From NCBI GenBank assembly GCA_036227345.1, contig CP109468.1:3534001-3598000 (forward strand): a DNA stretch of 64,000 nucleotides, in the 5' to 3' direction. Shown here piece after piece: positions 24,892-35,060 of the stretch; position 1 is the stretch's first letter, and each line of letters starts with the position of its first letter. The notes under the pieces were generated by a model. The model was not told the origin of the DNA. It made no database searches and saw nothing but the letters and a program-made list of their open reading frames with translations. The stretch comes from Streptomyces sp. NBC_01463. GTDB lineage: Bacteria > Actinomycetota > Actinomycetes > Streptomycetales > Streptomycetaceae. The position numbers and the translations under genes were made by a program.

Positions 24892-26598
24892 CTAGATGGG
24901 CACGATGTCCGGTGCTCCCAGCCGTGCCGCGTCCGCCGTCAGGTCGTCGGGCTGGCGCTGCGACTCCCGTTCCGCCTCCACCCGCTTCTCGTAGTGCGTG
25001 ACCTCCCGGTCGATCTGGCCCTTGTCCCAGCCGAGCACCGGCGCCATCAGCTCGGCGCAGAGCCGGGCGGAGCGGGTGCCCCGGTCGAAGGTCTCGATGG
25101 AGATCCGGGTGCGCCGGGTCAGGACGTCGTCGAGGTGGCGGGCGCCCTCGTGCGAGGCGGCGTACACGATCTCGGCCTTCAGGTAGTCGTCGGCGGAGGG
25201 CAGCGGTTCGCCCATCACCGGATCGGCGACGATCAGCTCCAGGATCTCCTCGGTCATGGAGCCGTACCGGTTCAGCAGGTGCTCCACCCGGGCGACATGC
25301 AGGCCGGTCCTGGCGGCGATCCTGGCCCGCGCGTTCCACAGGGCGCGGTAGCCCTCGGCGCCCAGCAGCGGGATGTCCTCCGTGACGCACTCCGCGACCC
25401 GCTGGTCCAGGCCGTGCACCGCCTCGTCGACGGCGTCCTTGGCCATCACCCGGTACGTCGTGTACTTCCCGCCCGCGACGACGACGAGGCCCGGCAGCGG
25501 ATGCGCCACCGTGTGCTCGCGCGACAGCTTGCTCGTCGCGTCCGACTCACCGGCCAGCAGCGGCCGCAGTCCCGCGTAGACCCCCTGGACGTCGTCCCGG
25601 GTCAGCGGGGTGGCCAGCACCGAGTTGACGTGTTCGAGCAGGTAGTCGATGTCCGCGCTGGACGCGGCGGGGTGCGCCTTGTCGAGGTCCCAGTCGGTGT
25701 CCGTCGTCCCGACGATCCAGTGCCGCCCCCACGGGATGACGAAGAGCACGGACTTCTCGGTCCGCAGGATCAGGCCGGTGGAGGAGTGGATGCGGTCCTT
25801 CGGGACGACGAGATGGATGCCCTTGGAAGCCCGTACGTGGAACTGGCCGCGCTCGCCGATCAGCGCCTGGGTGTCGTCCGTCCAGACGCCGCTGGAGTTG
25901 ACCACCTGTTTGGCCCTGATCTCGTAGCTGTCACCCGCCTCGACGTCCTCCACCCGAACGCCGACGACCCGTTCGCCCTCACGGAGGAAGGCGGTCACCC
26001 TCGCCCGGTTCGCCACATGCGCGCCGTATCCGGCGGCGGTCCGCACGAGCGTCGCCGTGTGACGGGCGTCGTCCACCTGGGCGTCGTAGTACTGCAGGGC
26101 CCCCACCAGGGCGTCCCGCTTGAGCGCCGGCGCGACCCGCAGGGCCCGGCGGCGGGAGAGGTGCCGGTGCACGGGCAGTCCGCGGCCGTGCCCGGACGAC
26201 ACCGACATCGCGTCGTACAGCGCGACGCCCGCGCCGGCGTAGAGCCGCTCCCAGCCCTTGTGCTGCAACGGGTACAGGAACGGCACCGGCTTCACCAGGT
26301 GCGGGGCGAGCCGCTCCAGCAGCAGCCCGCGCTCCTTCAGCGCCTCGCGGACGAGCCCGAAGTCGAGCATCTCCAGATAGCGCAGCCCGCCGTGGATCAG
26401 CTTGCTCGACCTGCTCGACGTGCCGGACGCCCAGTCGCGGGCCTCGACCAGCCCGGTCGAGAGCCCTCTGGTCACCGCGTCCAGCGCCGTCCCGGCGCCG
26501 ACCACCCCCGCCCCCACGACCAGCACGTCCAGTTCGCGCTCGGCCATCGCGGCGAGCGCCTCGGTGCGCTCCGCGGGTCCCAGTGTCGCTGTCCTCAC
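24892..26598 (-). CDS. glpD: Aerobic glycerol-3-phosphate dehydrogenase
   Basis: A 568-residue FAD enzyme that oxidises glycerol-3-phosphate to dihydroxyacetone phosphate at the membrane and feeds electrons to quinone. The FAD motif DVLVVGAGVVGAGTALDAV is at residues 24-42. SSRSSKLIHGGLRYLE is a hallmark of GlpD, as are IVGTTDTDWD and VVVAGGKYTTYRVMAKDAVD. GTG 26598 is preceded by GGGAGG; the in-frame extension to 26745 is Arg-rich and unlike the family. It is monocistronic, divergent from the nucleotide-sugar dehydrogenase. Confidence 0.96.
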   Translation of the reverse strand: MRTATLGPAERTEALAAMAERELDVLVVGAGVVGAGTALDAVTRGLSTGLVEARDWASGTSSRSSKLIHGGLRYLEMLDFGLVREALKERGLLLERLAPHLVKPVPFLYPLQHKGWERLYAGAGVALYDAMSVSSGHGRGLPVHRHLSRRRALRVAPALKRDALVGALQYYDAQVDDARHTATLVRTAAGYGAHVANRARVTAFLREGERVVGVRVEDVEAGDSYEIRAKQVVNSSGVWTDDTQALIGERGQFHVRASKGIHLVVPKDRIHSSTGLILRTEKSVLFVIPWGRHWIVGTTDTDWDLDKAHPAASSADIDYLLEHVNSVLATPLTRDDVQGVYAGLRPLLAGESDATSKLSREHTVAHPLPGLVVVAGGKYTTYRVMAKDAVDEAVHGLDQRVAECVTEDIPLLGAEGYRALWNARARIAARTGLHVARVEHLLNRYGSMTEEILELIVADPVMGEPLPSADDYLKAEIVYAASHEGARHLDDVLTRRTRISIETFDRGTRSARLCAELMAPVLGWDKGQIDREVTHYEKRVEAERESQRQPDDLTADAARLGAPDIVPI

Positions 26599-26844
26599 TG
26601 CTGCCTCCCGGTAGATCGGGGTGGTCCGGCACGGGGATGCGGTCCGGCCGCGGGGCCGGGCCCGTGCCCACCTCTCGATTCTGTCCGCGCTCCGCGACTT
26701 CAGCCACCGCCTGTGGACAACACCCGGACGACAAGGGCCACACAATGCGACATATAGGTCATATTTACGCCTAGTCTGACATTGCGCTGTCCCCAGCAGT
26801 TGCGCTTTCTGTCCTCATGGTCTTAGGGAAGGACGGCCACCCAC

Positions 26845-28107
26845 GTGCCTGCAGACCTCGCCGTCATCGGACTCGGTCACCTCGGCCTGCCCCTCGCCCA
26901 AGCCGCCGTCGCAGCCGGCATCCAGACCGTCGGCTACGACACCGACCCGCGCGCCTTCGCGGAGCTCTCCGCGGGCCGCACCCCCGTCGAGGGGCCGCTC
27001 ACCGCGTCCGACATCCGCCGGATGCTCTCCGGCGGCTTCCGCCCCACCACCAACCAGGCCGAGCTGGGCCGGGTCCGTACCGCCGTGATCTGCGCGCCCA
27101 CCCCCCTCGGCCCCGACCGCACCCTCGACCTCACCGGTGTGGGCGACGCGGCCCGCGCCCTGGCCGCCCGGCTGCGCCCGCACACCACCGTGCTGCTGGA
27201 ATCACCCGTCCACCCCGGCACCACCGAGAACTTCCTGCTCCCCCTCCTCGAAGAGGGCTCGGGCCTGCGCGGCGGACGCGACTTCCACCTCGCCTACTCC
27301 CCCACCAGGGTCGACCCCGGCAACCGCACCCACGTCTACGCCAACACCCCCAAGGTGATCGGCGGTCTCACCCCGGCCTGCACCGAATCGGCCGCGGCCT
27401 TCTACAGCCGCCTCACCGACAAGGTCGTCCGCGCCCGCGGCCCGCGCGAGGCCGAGATGACGAAGGTCCTGGAGACCAACTTCCGGCACGTCAACATCGC
27501 CCTGGTCAACGAGATGGCGGTGCTCTGCCACGACCTCGGCGTCGACCTGTGGGACGTCATCCGGTGCGCCGAGACCAAGCCCTTCGGCTTCCAGCCCTTC
27601 CGCCCCGGGCCCGGCGTCGGCGGCCACGGCGTCCCGGTCGACCCGGGCTACCTCCCGTACAACAGCCGCACCCCCGGACACCCCCTGCGGATGGTCTCGC
27701 TCGCGCAGGAGATCAACGACCGGATGCCGCAGTACGTGATCCAGCGCTCGGCCACCCTCCTCAACGAGCACGGCAAGTCCGTCCGGGGCGCCCGGATCCT
27801 CCTCCTCGGCGTCACCTACAAGCCGGACCTCGCCGACCAGGAGGCCTCCCCCGCCCGGGAGATCGCCACCCGGCTGATGGACATGGGGGCGCAGATCGGC
27901 TACCACGATCCGCACGTCCTGGACTGGCGCGTGCGCGAACTCCCGGTCCCACGTGCCGATTCGCTCTACGAGGCGGCCTCCAGTGCGGATCTGACGGTGC
28001 TGCTCCAGCACCACCGCACCTACGACCTCCAGGGCCTGGCCGTGAAGGCGCAGCTCCTCCTGGACACCCGTGGCGCGACCCCGGCGGGAGCCGCGCACCG
28101 GCTCTGA
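26845..28107 (+). CDS. UDP-sugar dehydrogenase family protein lacking the catalytic Cys
   Basis: A 420-residue protein of the UDP-glucose/UDP-ManNAc 6-dehydrogenase family. It has the Rossmann motif VIGLGHLGLPLAQAA, Lys207 and Asn212 in EMTKVLETNFRHVNIALVNE, and the C-terminal domain LLGVTYKPDLADQEASPA. The catalytic loop that normally reads GGHCIPVDP here reads GGHGVPVDP: Gly262 (codon 27628-27630) replaces the nucleophilic Cys. The four-electron oxidation to a uronate should therefore fail, though a two-electron step or a non-catalytic role stays possible. GTG start with GGAAGGA upstream. An AT-rich promoter block lies around 26752-26775. Confidence 0.88.
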   Translation: MPADLAVIGLGHLGLPLAQAAVAAGIQTVGYDTDPRAFAELSAGRTPVEGPLTASDIRRMLSGGFRPTTNQAELGRVRTAVICAPTPLGPDRTLDLTGVGDAARALAARLRPHTTVLLESPVHPGTTENFLLPLLEEGSGLRGGRDFHLAYSPTRVDPGNRTHVYANTPKVIGGLTPACTESAAAFYSRLTDKVVRARGPREAEMTKVLETNFRHVNIALVNEMAVLCHDLGVDLWDVIRCAETKPFGFQPFRPGPGVGGHGVPVDPGYLPYNSRTPGHPLRMVSLAQEINDRMPQYVIQRSATLLNEHGKSVRGARILLLGVTYKPDLADQEASPAREIATRLMDMGAQIGYHDPHVLDWRVRELPVPRADSLYEAASSADLTVLLQHHRTYDLQGLAVKAQLLLDTRGATPAGAAHRL

Positions 28108-28213
28108 TCGCAGTCCCCCCAAGGATTCCGGTGGGTCATTGTCGGAACCGACTGCTAGCCTGCGGCGTCACTCATCGCACACCAGTGCGCCACAGTCCCA
28201 GGGGGAACCCACC

Positions 28214-28792
28214 ATGAGCACGCCCGTACCACCGCCGAACCAGCCGTACGACGGCCAGCCGCAGGCCGGCAACCCGTATGCCGCCCAGCCCGGCCAGCCC
28301 GGCGCCCCGACCGGCAACCCGTTCGCGGGCCAGCAGCCGGTCGGCGCCCCCTTCGGCGGCGGCGCACCGTTCGCTCCGGTGGCACCGGCGCGCAACAACG
28401 TGGGTCTCGGTATAGCCGCCGCCGTCGTCGCGGCGGTCGTCGCGGCGGCCATCTACGGCGCGATCATCGGCGCGACGAAGCACGAGATCGGCTACGCGGC
28501 CGTGGGTGTCGGCTTCGTGGTGGGCTTCGCCTCGGGCAAGGTCGGCGGCCGGAACCCGATCCTGCCGGTCCTGAGTGTCGTCCTCTCGCTGATCGCCGTC
28601 TACTTCGGCCAGTTGCTCGGCGAGGCCATGATCGCGGCGAAGGAGCTCCCCGTCACGGTCTCCGAGCTGTTCTTCGACCACTTCAGCCTGCTGAACGAGG
28701 CGTGGAAGGCCGACTCGGACTTCATCTCGTACCTCTTCTTCGCCGTCGCGGCGGTCGCCGCGTTCTCCGGCGCCAAGAAGGCTGCCGACTAG
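28214..28792 (+). CDS. Pro/Gly/Gln-rich membrane protein
   Basis: A 192-residue protein. Residues 1-60 are low-complexity (repeated QPGQPGAPTGNPF-like units), followed by four hydrophobic segments (LGIAAAVVAAVVAAAIYGAIIGA; YAAVGVGFVVGFASG; ILPVLSVVLSLIAVYFGQLLG; ISYLFFAVAAVAAFSG). A GGGGGAA site precedes ATG 28214. Family unknown to me; similar tail-plus-helices proteins are common in Streptomyces. Upstream lies the dehydrogenase gene with a 106-base gap. Confidence 0.8.
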   Translation: MSTPVPPPNQPYDGQPQAGNPYAAQPGQPGAPTGNPFAGQQPVGAPFGGGAPFAPVAPARNNVGLGIAAAVVAAVVAAAIYGAIIGATKHEIGYAAVGVGFVVGFASGKVGGRNPILPVLSVVLSLIAVYFGQLLGEAMIAAKELPVTVSELFFDHFSLLNEAWKADSDFISYLFFAVAAVAAFSGAKKAAD

Positions 28793-28812
28793 TCGCTGAC
28801 GACACGCAGGAA

Positions 28813-28858
28813 ACACGGAAGGGCCCGGACCGCGATCGCGGTCCGGGCCCTTCCGTGT
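28813..28858. terminator. Perfect 46-base palindromic bidirectional terminator
   Basis: Each half (28813-28835 and 28836-28858) is the exact reverse complement of the other, giving a 23-base dyad centred on GATC. It separates the convergent membrane-protein and guaB3 genes, ending 11 bases from the guaB3 stop. Confidence 0.9.
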
Positions 28859-28869
28859 GTGCTGAGCGC

Positions 28870-29994
28870 TCAGCGGCGGTGCTGCGAGTCCGCCACCGTC
28901 ACCTCGACGCGCTGGAACTCCTTGAGGTCGCTGTACCCTGTCGTCGCCATCGCCCGGCGCAGCGCGCCGAAGATGTTCATCGAGCCGTCGGGGGTGTGCG
29001 AGGGACCGGTGAGGACCTCCTCCGTCGTACCGACGGAGCCGAGGTCGACCAGCTTGCCGCGCGGCACGTCCTCGTGGACGGCCTCCATGCCCCAGTGCCG
29101 GCCGCGGCCCGGGGCGTCCGTCGCGCGGGCGAGCGGGGAGCCCATCATCACGGCGTCCGCACCGCAGGCGATGGCCTTCGGCAGGTCGCCGGACCAGCCG
29201 ACGCCGCCGTCCGCGATCACGTGCACGTACCGGCCGCCGGACTCGTCCATGTAGTCGCGGCGGGCCCCGGCCACGTCGGCGACCGCGGTCGCCATCGGGA
29301 CCTGGATGCCGAAGACGTTGCGCGTGGTGTGCGCGGCGCCACCGCCGAAGCCGACGAGGACACCGGCCGCGCCCGTGCGCATCAGGTGCAGGGCCGCGGT
29401 GTACGTGGCGCAGCCGCCGACGATGACCGGGACGTCCAGCTCGTAGATGAACTGCTTCAGGTTGAGCGGCTCGGCAGCGCCCGAGACGTGCTCGGCGGAG
29501 ACCGTCGTACCGCGGATGACGAAGATGTCCACGCCCGCGTCGACGACGGCCTTCGAGAACTGGGCGGTGCGCTGCGGGGAGAGCGCGGCGGCGGTGACGA
29601 CACCGGAGTCGCGCACCTCCTTGATGCGCTGCCCGATCAGCTCCTCCTGGATGGGGGCGGAGTAGATCTCCTGGAGTCGGCGGGTCGCGGACTCGACGGG
29701 CATCTCGGCGATCTCGTCGAGGAGCGGCTGCGGGTCGGCGTGCCGGGTCCACAGGCCTTCCAGGTTGAGCACGCCGAGGCCGCCGAGCTCACCGATGCGG
29801 ATGGCGTGCTGCGGGGAGACGACGGAGTCCATGGGAGCGGCCAGGAACGGCAGCTCGAAGCGGTAGGCGTCGATCTGCCAGGCGATCGAGACCTCCTTCG
29901 GGTCGCGGGTCCGGCGGCTCGGGACGACGGCGATGTCGTCGAATGCGTATGCCCGGCGGCCGCGCTTGCCGCGCCCGATCTCGATCTCAGTCAC
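28870..29994 (-). CDS. guaB3: GuaB3-family IMP dehydrogenase-related protein
   Basis: A 374-residue TIM-barrel protein of the IMPDH/GMP reductase superfamily without CBS domains. N-terminal AYAFDDIAVVPSRRTRDPKEV and the phosphate-binding HVIADGGVGWSGDLPKAIA and ADAVMMGSPLA segments are clear. The catalytic loop that reads GSICTTR in GuaB reads GAAHTTR, with His222 (29329-29331) at the usual Cys position. Classical thioimidate chemistry is therefore unlikely as written, and the role of actinobacterial GuaB3 is unsettled. It follows guaB (105 bases apart, with a hairpin between). Confidence 0.92.
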   Translation of the reverse strand: MTEIEIGRGKRGRRAYAFDDIAVVPSRRTRDPKEVSIAWQIDAYRFELPFLAAPMDSVVSPQHAIRIGELGGLGVLNLEGLWTRHADPQPLLDEIAEMPVESATRRLQEIYSAPIQEELIGQRIKEVRDSGVVTAAALSPQRTAQFSKAVVDAGVDIFVIRGTTVSAEHVSGAAEPLNLKQFIYELDVPVIVGGCATYTAALHLMRTGAAGVLVGFGGGAAHTTRNVFGIQVPMATAVADVAGARRDYMDESGGRYVHVIADGGVGWSGDLPKAIACGADAVMMGSPLARATDAPGRGRHWGMEAVHEDVPRGKLVDLGSVGTTEEVLTGPSHTPDGSMNIFGALRRAMATTGYSDLKEFQRVEVTVADSQHRR

Positions 29995-30050
29995 GATGGT
30001 GTGGCCTTTCCCTCTACGTCTGCGCTGTCCAGTATCCCCGACACATGAGG

Positions 30051-30084
30051 GAGGGGCGGTTCCGGGAACCCCGGACCGCCCCTC
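30051..30084 (-). terminator. Terminator after guaB
   Basis: GAGGGGCGGT-T-CCGGG pairs with CCCGGACCGCCCCTC with one bulged T and an AAC loop, 16 bases beyond the guaB stop. It should reduce read-through into guaB3. Confidence 0.78.
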
Positions 30085-30099
30085 ACCTGCGCTGTCGCG

Positions 30100-31644
<1,545 letters not shown>

Positions 31645-31729
31645 CTAACGGCCTCCGGGGGTGTCTCATTCCATGAACAAGATCACCGGGAGGTTCTGTA
31701 GCTTCCTACGGCACGGACAGGTGTCCCGT

Positions 31730-32395
31730 TCACTGTTCCGCGAGGGCCCGCAGCCGACTCAGCGCGCGGTGCTGGGCGACCCGGACCGCACCCGGCGACA
31801 TGCCGAGCATCTGTCCGGTCTCCTCGGCGGTGAGCCCCACGGCGACGCGCAGGACCAGCAGCTCGCGCTGGTTCTCCGGGAGGTTGGCGAGGAGCTTCTT
31901 GGCCCAGGCCGCATCGCTGCTGAGCAGCGCGCGCTCCTCGGGCCCGAGCGAGTCGTCCGGCCGCTCCGGCATCTCGTCGGAGGGCACGGCGGTCGATCCC
32001 GGGTGCCGCATCGCGGCGCGCTGGAGATCGGCCACCTTGTGGCCGGCGATGGCGAAGACGAAGGCCTCGAAGGGTCTGCCGGTGTCCTTGTAGCGCGGCA
32101 GGGCCATCAGCACCGCGACGCAGACCTCCTGCGCCAGGTCCTCCACGAAGTGGCGCGCGTCACCGGGCAGCCGGTTCAGCCGGGACCTGCAGTAGCGCAG
32201 CGCGAGGGGGTGGACGTGGGCCAGCAGATCATGGGTGGCCTGCGCGTCGCCCTCGACGGCACGATGCACCAGAGCACCGATCACCGTCGTTCCGTCGTCG
32301 CGCATCGAACCATGGTGCCCCGGTGCCGCGTCATCCGCGGCACCGCGTCCGTAGTTGTGCACCGAAGCGTTATGAGCGGGTGCGCCGGAAGTCAT
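31730..32395 (-). CDS. ECF RNA polymerase sigma factor (SigD-like position)
   Basis: A 221-residue sigma factor. Region 2 contains [41 protein letters not shown] (shown here only as the landmark DLAQEV and [13 protein letters not shown]), and region 4 contains [24 protein letters not shown] and [17 protein letters not shown] 32395 follows GGGGAGGG; a later ATG at 32305 lacks a site. Its place next to guaB and a whiB-like gene mirrors sigD of M. tuberculosis. No anti-sigma factor is adjacent. It may be the ShbA-type factor of Streptomyces, which I cannot confirm. Confidence 0.88.
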   Translation of the reverse strand: MTSGAPAHNASVHNYGRGAADDAAPGHHGSMRDDGTTVIGALVHRAVEGDAQATHDLLAHVHPLALRYCRSRLNRLPGDARHFVEDLAQEVCVAVLMALPRYKDTGRPFEAFVFAIAGHKVADLQRAAMRHPGSTAVPSDEMPERPDDSLGPEERALLSSDAAWAKKLLANLPENQRELLVLRVAVGLTAEETGQMLGMSPGAVRVAQHRALSRLRALAEQ

Positions 32396-32642
32396 GTCCT
32401 GCGCCCTCCCCTTCCGCTCGACCGAATCGTTCCCGAGGAACTCCACGTCTCAAGGATGCGTCATCGGCCGGGAAGCGTCACATGCCGCCGGGGCGGCGGG
32501 CTGTGCGGGCGGGGGACGACGTGTGCCGCACCCCTCGCCCGGGTCGCCCCGTCCGCCGGCGTGCGGACGGGGTGTGGATCGGCGGCCGCCGGTCACGGCC
32601 GCACCTCAGAAGCTGTCGCGTGACCTGGGAACGGGCCGCCTC

Positions 32643-33254
32643 TCAGCGGACCAGGCCCCAGCGGAAACCGAGCGCGACGGCGTGCGCGCGGTCCGAGGCG
32701 CCGAGCTTCTTGAACAGCCGCCTGGCGTGCGTCTTCACCGTGTCCTCGGAGAGGAACAGCTCGCGGCCGATCTCCGCGTTGGAGCGGCCGTGGCTCATCC
32801 CTTCGAGCACCTGGATCTCGCGCGCCGTGAGCGTGGGCGCCGCACCCATCTCGGCCGACCGCAGCCGGCGCGGGGCGAGCCGCCACGTCGGATCGGCCAG
32901 GGCCTGGGTGACGGTCGCCCGGAGCTCCGCCCGGGAGGCGTCCTTGTGCAGATATCCGCGGGCCCCGGCGGCGACCGCGAGCGCGACACCGTCCAGGTCC
33001 TCGGCGACGGTCAGCATGATGATCCTCGCGCCGGGGTCGGCGGAGAGCAGCCGACGGACGGTCTCCACACCACCCAGACCGGGCATGCGTACGTCCATGA
33101 GAATCAGATCCGAACGGTCGGCGCCCCAGCGGCGGAGGACTTCCTCACCGTTGGCCGCGGTCGTCACACGTTCGACGCCGGGCACGGTCGCGACCGCGCG
33201 ACGGAGCGCTTCTCGGGCAAGCGGGGAGTCGTCGCAGACGAGGACGGATGTCAT
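32643..33254 (-). CDS. bldM: Developmental response regulator BldM
   Basis: A 203-residue orphan, atypical response regulator needed for aerial hyphae formation in Streptomyces. The receiver starts MTSVLVCDDSPLAREALRRA, with Asp54 in LILMDVRMPG. The C-terminal LuxR-type domain has LTAREIQVLEGMSHGRSNAEIG and DTVKTHARRLFKKLG. The sequence matches BldM as I know it. BldM acts as a homodimer and with WhiI. A sigma-BldN promoter lies 124-151 bases upstream. ATG 33254 gives the known length; the in-frame extension to 33314 runs into the leader. Confidence 0.96.
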   Translation of the reverse strand: MTSVLVCDDSPLAREALRRAVATVPGVERVTTAANGEEVLRRWGADRSDLILMDVRMPGLGGVETVRRLLSADPGARIIMLTVAEDLDGVALAVAAGARGYLHKDASRAELRATVTQALADPTWRLAPRRLRSAEMGAAPTLTAREIQVLEGMSHGRSNAEIGRELFLSEDTVKTHARRLFKKLGASDRAHAVALGFRWGLVR

Positions 33255-33377
33255 GACCGTCCTCCGCAGCTGATGCGCGTCACCTTGGGCCTCCAGGCTG
33301 TAACAAGTCGTCACCTGTGCGGTTGACGCTCTCGGACATCTGCCCGATCGCTTTTTCTGCCAACCGCCTCCGCACTC

Positions 33378-33405
33378 TCAACGATGGTCACTCGAAAGAG
33401 TTACG
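33378..33405 (-). promoter_or_regulatory. Sigma-BldN promoter of bldM
   Basis: On the minus strand CGTAAC (33405-33400), a 16-base spacer and CGTTGA (33383-33378), which is the consensus I recall for sigma-BldN, known to drive bldM. The predicted leader before the bldM ATG is about 115 bases. The 412-base bldM-whiD gap also carries the whiD-side inverted repeat at 33571-33595 and otherwise no gene. Confidence 0.85.
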
Positions 33406-33570
33406 GGTCGGAAGGCCGAGTTCGGCACTCTACGTGAGGGAGCGAGCACGGAGGAGAGCGCCACGAGTCGTCCAGCTGTCAACCGAAACTTCTCATGAAC
33501 GTATGCCCCATTTAGCGGGTTTTCTTCCCTTTTGCTGGTGTCTGTGGCTAGATTCGCAATCAGTCATATT

Positions 33571-33595
33571 TACATCTACTAACACCGTAGATGTA
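33571..33595. promoter_or_regulatory. AT-rich inverted repeat upstream of whiD
   Basis: TACATCTAC and GTAGATGTA, perfect 9-base arms with the 7-base spacer TAACACC, centred 84 bases before the whiD ATG in an AT-rich island. It looks like a dimer-binding operator. BldM, whose gene is divergent, is an obvious candidate regulator, but the match to its site was not tested. Confidence 0.55.
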
Positions 33596-33666
33596 CGGTC
33601 ATGGGCACGGTCACCGACGGACGACCACGACGTTTCCGACACAGCATGGTTTCGAGGGGACAAGCA

Positions 33667-33993
33667 ATGGCAGATTTCTCCCGCCTTCCCGGACCCAACG
33701 CCGATCTGTGGGACTGGCAGCTGCTGGCGGCCTGCCGAGGGGTCGACAGCTCACTGTTCTTCCACCCCGAGGGGGAACGCGGAGCCGCCCGGAGCGCCCG
33801 CGAGACCTCCGCGAAAGAGGTCTGCATGCGATGCCCGGTACGCGCCGAGTGCGCCGCGCACGCACTGGCGGTACGCGAGCCCTACGGGGTGTGGGGCGGA
33901 CTGACCGAGGACGAACGCGAGGAGCTCATGGGACGGGCCCGCAACCGGCTGATCACCGCGGCGGCACCGGCCTCACCGCCGGGACACGGCTGA
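33667..33993 (+). CDS. whiD: WhiB-like iron-sulfur regulator WhiD
   Basis: A 108-residue Wbl protein required for spore maturation. The four [4Fe-4S] cysteines are C23, C53, C56 and C62 (KEVCMRCPVRAEC), followed by the GVWGG turn and a basic tail (GRARNRL). The sequence matches WhiD. ATG 33667 follows GAGGGGAC. WhiD binds region 4 of the principal sigma factor. It is divergent from bldM with a 412-base regulatory gap. Confidence 0.96.
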   Translation: MADFSRLPGPNADLWDWQLLAACRGVDSSLFFHPEGERGAARSARETSAKEVCMRCPVRAECAAHALAVREPYGVWGGLTEDEREELMGRARNRLITAAAPASPPGHG

Positions 33994-34076
33994 ACCGGCC
34001 GCACACCAGCACAGGCGAAACGTTTCTTCACTTCACGTTTCCCCACACCGGACCCGACGGCCCGCTGCGGGACCGC

Positions 34077-34967
34077 TCAGCGGGTGGCCGCCCGGGACAG
34101 CTGGTCCAGGGTGGCCGCCACGGCCGGGACCTGGGCCAGGTCGGGCAGGGTCAGCGCGACGATCTCGCGCTCGATGGCCGGCTCCACCGCGACGGTCCTG
34201 GCCCCCCTGGGGCGTACCGACTCGATCGCCAGCGCCGGCAGCACGGCGACCCCCAGACCCGCGCCGACCAGACCGATCACCGCCGGGTAGTCGTCGGTGG
34301 CGAAGTCGATCCGCGGGGTGAAGCCGGACTCCTCGCAGACCTCCACCAGCTGCCGGCGGCAGCGGGGGCAGCCGGCGATCCACGACTCGGCGGCGAGTTC
34401 GCCGATGCCGACCTCGTCCCGGTCCGCGAGCCCGTGCCCCTCGGGCACCAGGCCGATCAGCCGGTCGGTGAGCAGGGGACGCACCACCAGGTCGTCCCAC
34501 TCGGTGCCCGGCGTGCCGTAGCGGAAGGCCAGCGCGATGTCGCAGTCGCCGTCGCGCAGCATCTCCACCGAGCGGGGCGGCTCGGCCTCGACCAGGGAGA
34601 CCCGGGTGCCGGGGTGGTCCGCCCGGAGCGCGGCGAGGGCGCCGGGGACCAGGGTCGAGCTGCCGCTGGGGAAGGAGACCAGGCGGACCCGGCCGGCCCG
34701 CAGCCCGGCGATCGCGGCGACCTCCTCCTCGGCGGCGGTGAGCCCGGCGAGGATGCCCGAGGCGTGGCGCACGAGCGCCTCTCCGGCCTGTGTCAGCCGC
34801 ATCTCGCGTCCGGTGCGGATGAGCAGCGTGGTGCCCGCGGAGGACTCCAGCGCCTTCATCTGCTGGCTCACGGCGGGCTGGGTGCAGCCCAGCTCGCGGG
34901 CGGCGGCGGAGAAGGAACCGGTGCCGGCCACGGCGCGCAGGACTCGGAGATGACGGGCCTCGATCAC
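34077..34967 (-). CDS. LysR-family transcriptional regulator
   Basis: A 296-residue regulator starting at GTG 34967. The winged helix-turn-helix at residues 1-60 reads RHLRVLRAVAGTGSFSAAARELGCTQ (landmark SFSAAARELG...PAVSQQMKALE), and the rest is a two-lobe effector domain with a CPRC pair near its middle. It is divergent from the MOSC gene across a 93-base AT-rich gap, the classic LysR arrangement, so it probably controls that gene and perhaps itself. Confidence 0.92.
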   Translation of the reverse strand: MIEARHLRVLRAVAGTGSFSAAARELGCTQPAVSQQMKALESSAGTTLLIRTGREMRLTQAGEALVRHASGILAGLTAAEEEVAAIAGLRAGRVRLVSFPSGSSTLVPGALAALRADHPGTRVSLVEAEPPRSVEMLRDGDCDIALAFRYGTPGTEWDDLVVRPLLTDRLIGLVPEGHGLADRDEVGIGELAAESWIAGCPRCRRQLVEVCEESGFTPRIDFATDDYPAVIGLVGAGLGVAVLPALAIESVRPRGARTVAVEPAIEREIVALTLPDLAQVPAVAATLDQLSRAATR

Positions 34968-35060
34968 TCTTCGAATATAAGCGAATCTTGGGTCGGCTGC
35001 GAATTATCAGCATGTGACTTTCAGCCGGACGCTGTGGCCGGAAGTCGCTAGCGTGCGGGC

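Noticed and set aside
28813..28858. Perfect 46-base palindrome as a mobile-element end or origin
   Set aside because: It sits between two convergent genes with no flanking duplication or partner copy; a bidirectional terminator explains it.
34017..34041. GAAACGTTTC palindrome with a second ACGTTTC, resembling a LacI-family operator
   Set aside because: It lies between the 3' ends of convergent whiD and the LysR gene, not at a promoter. It may simply be part of a weak terminator.
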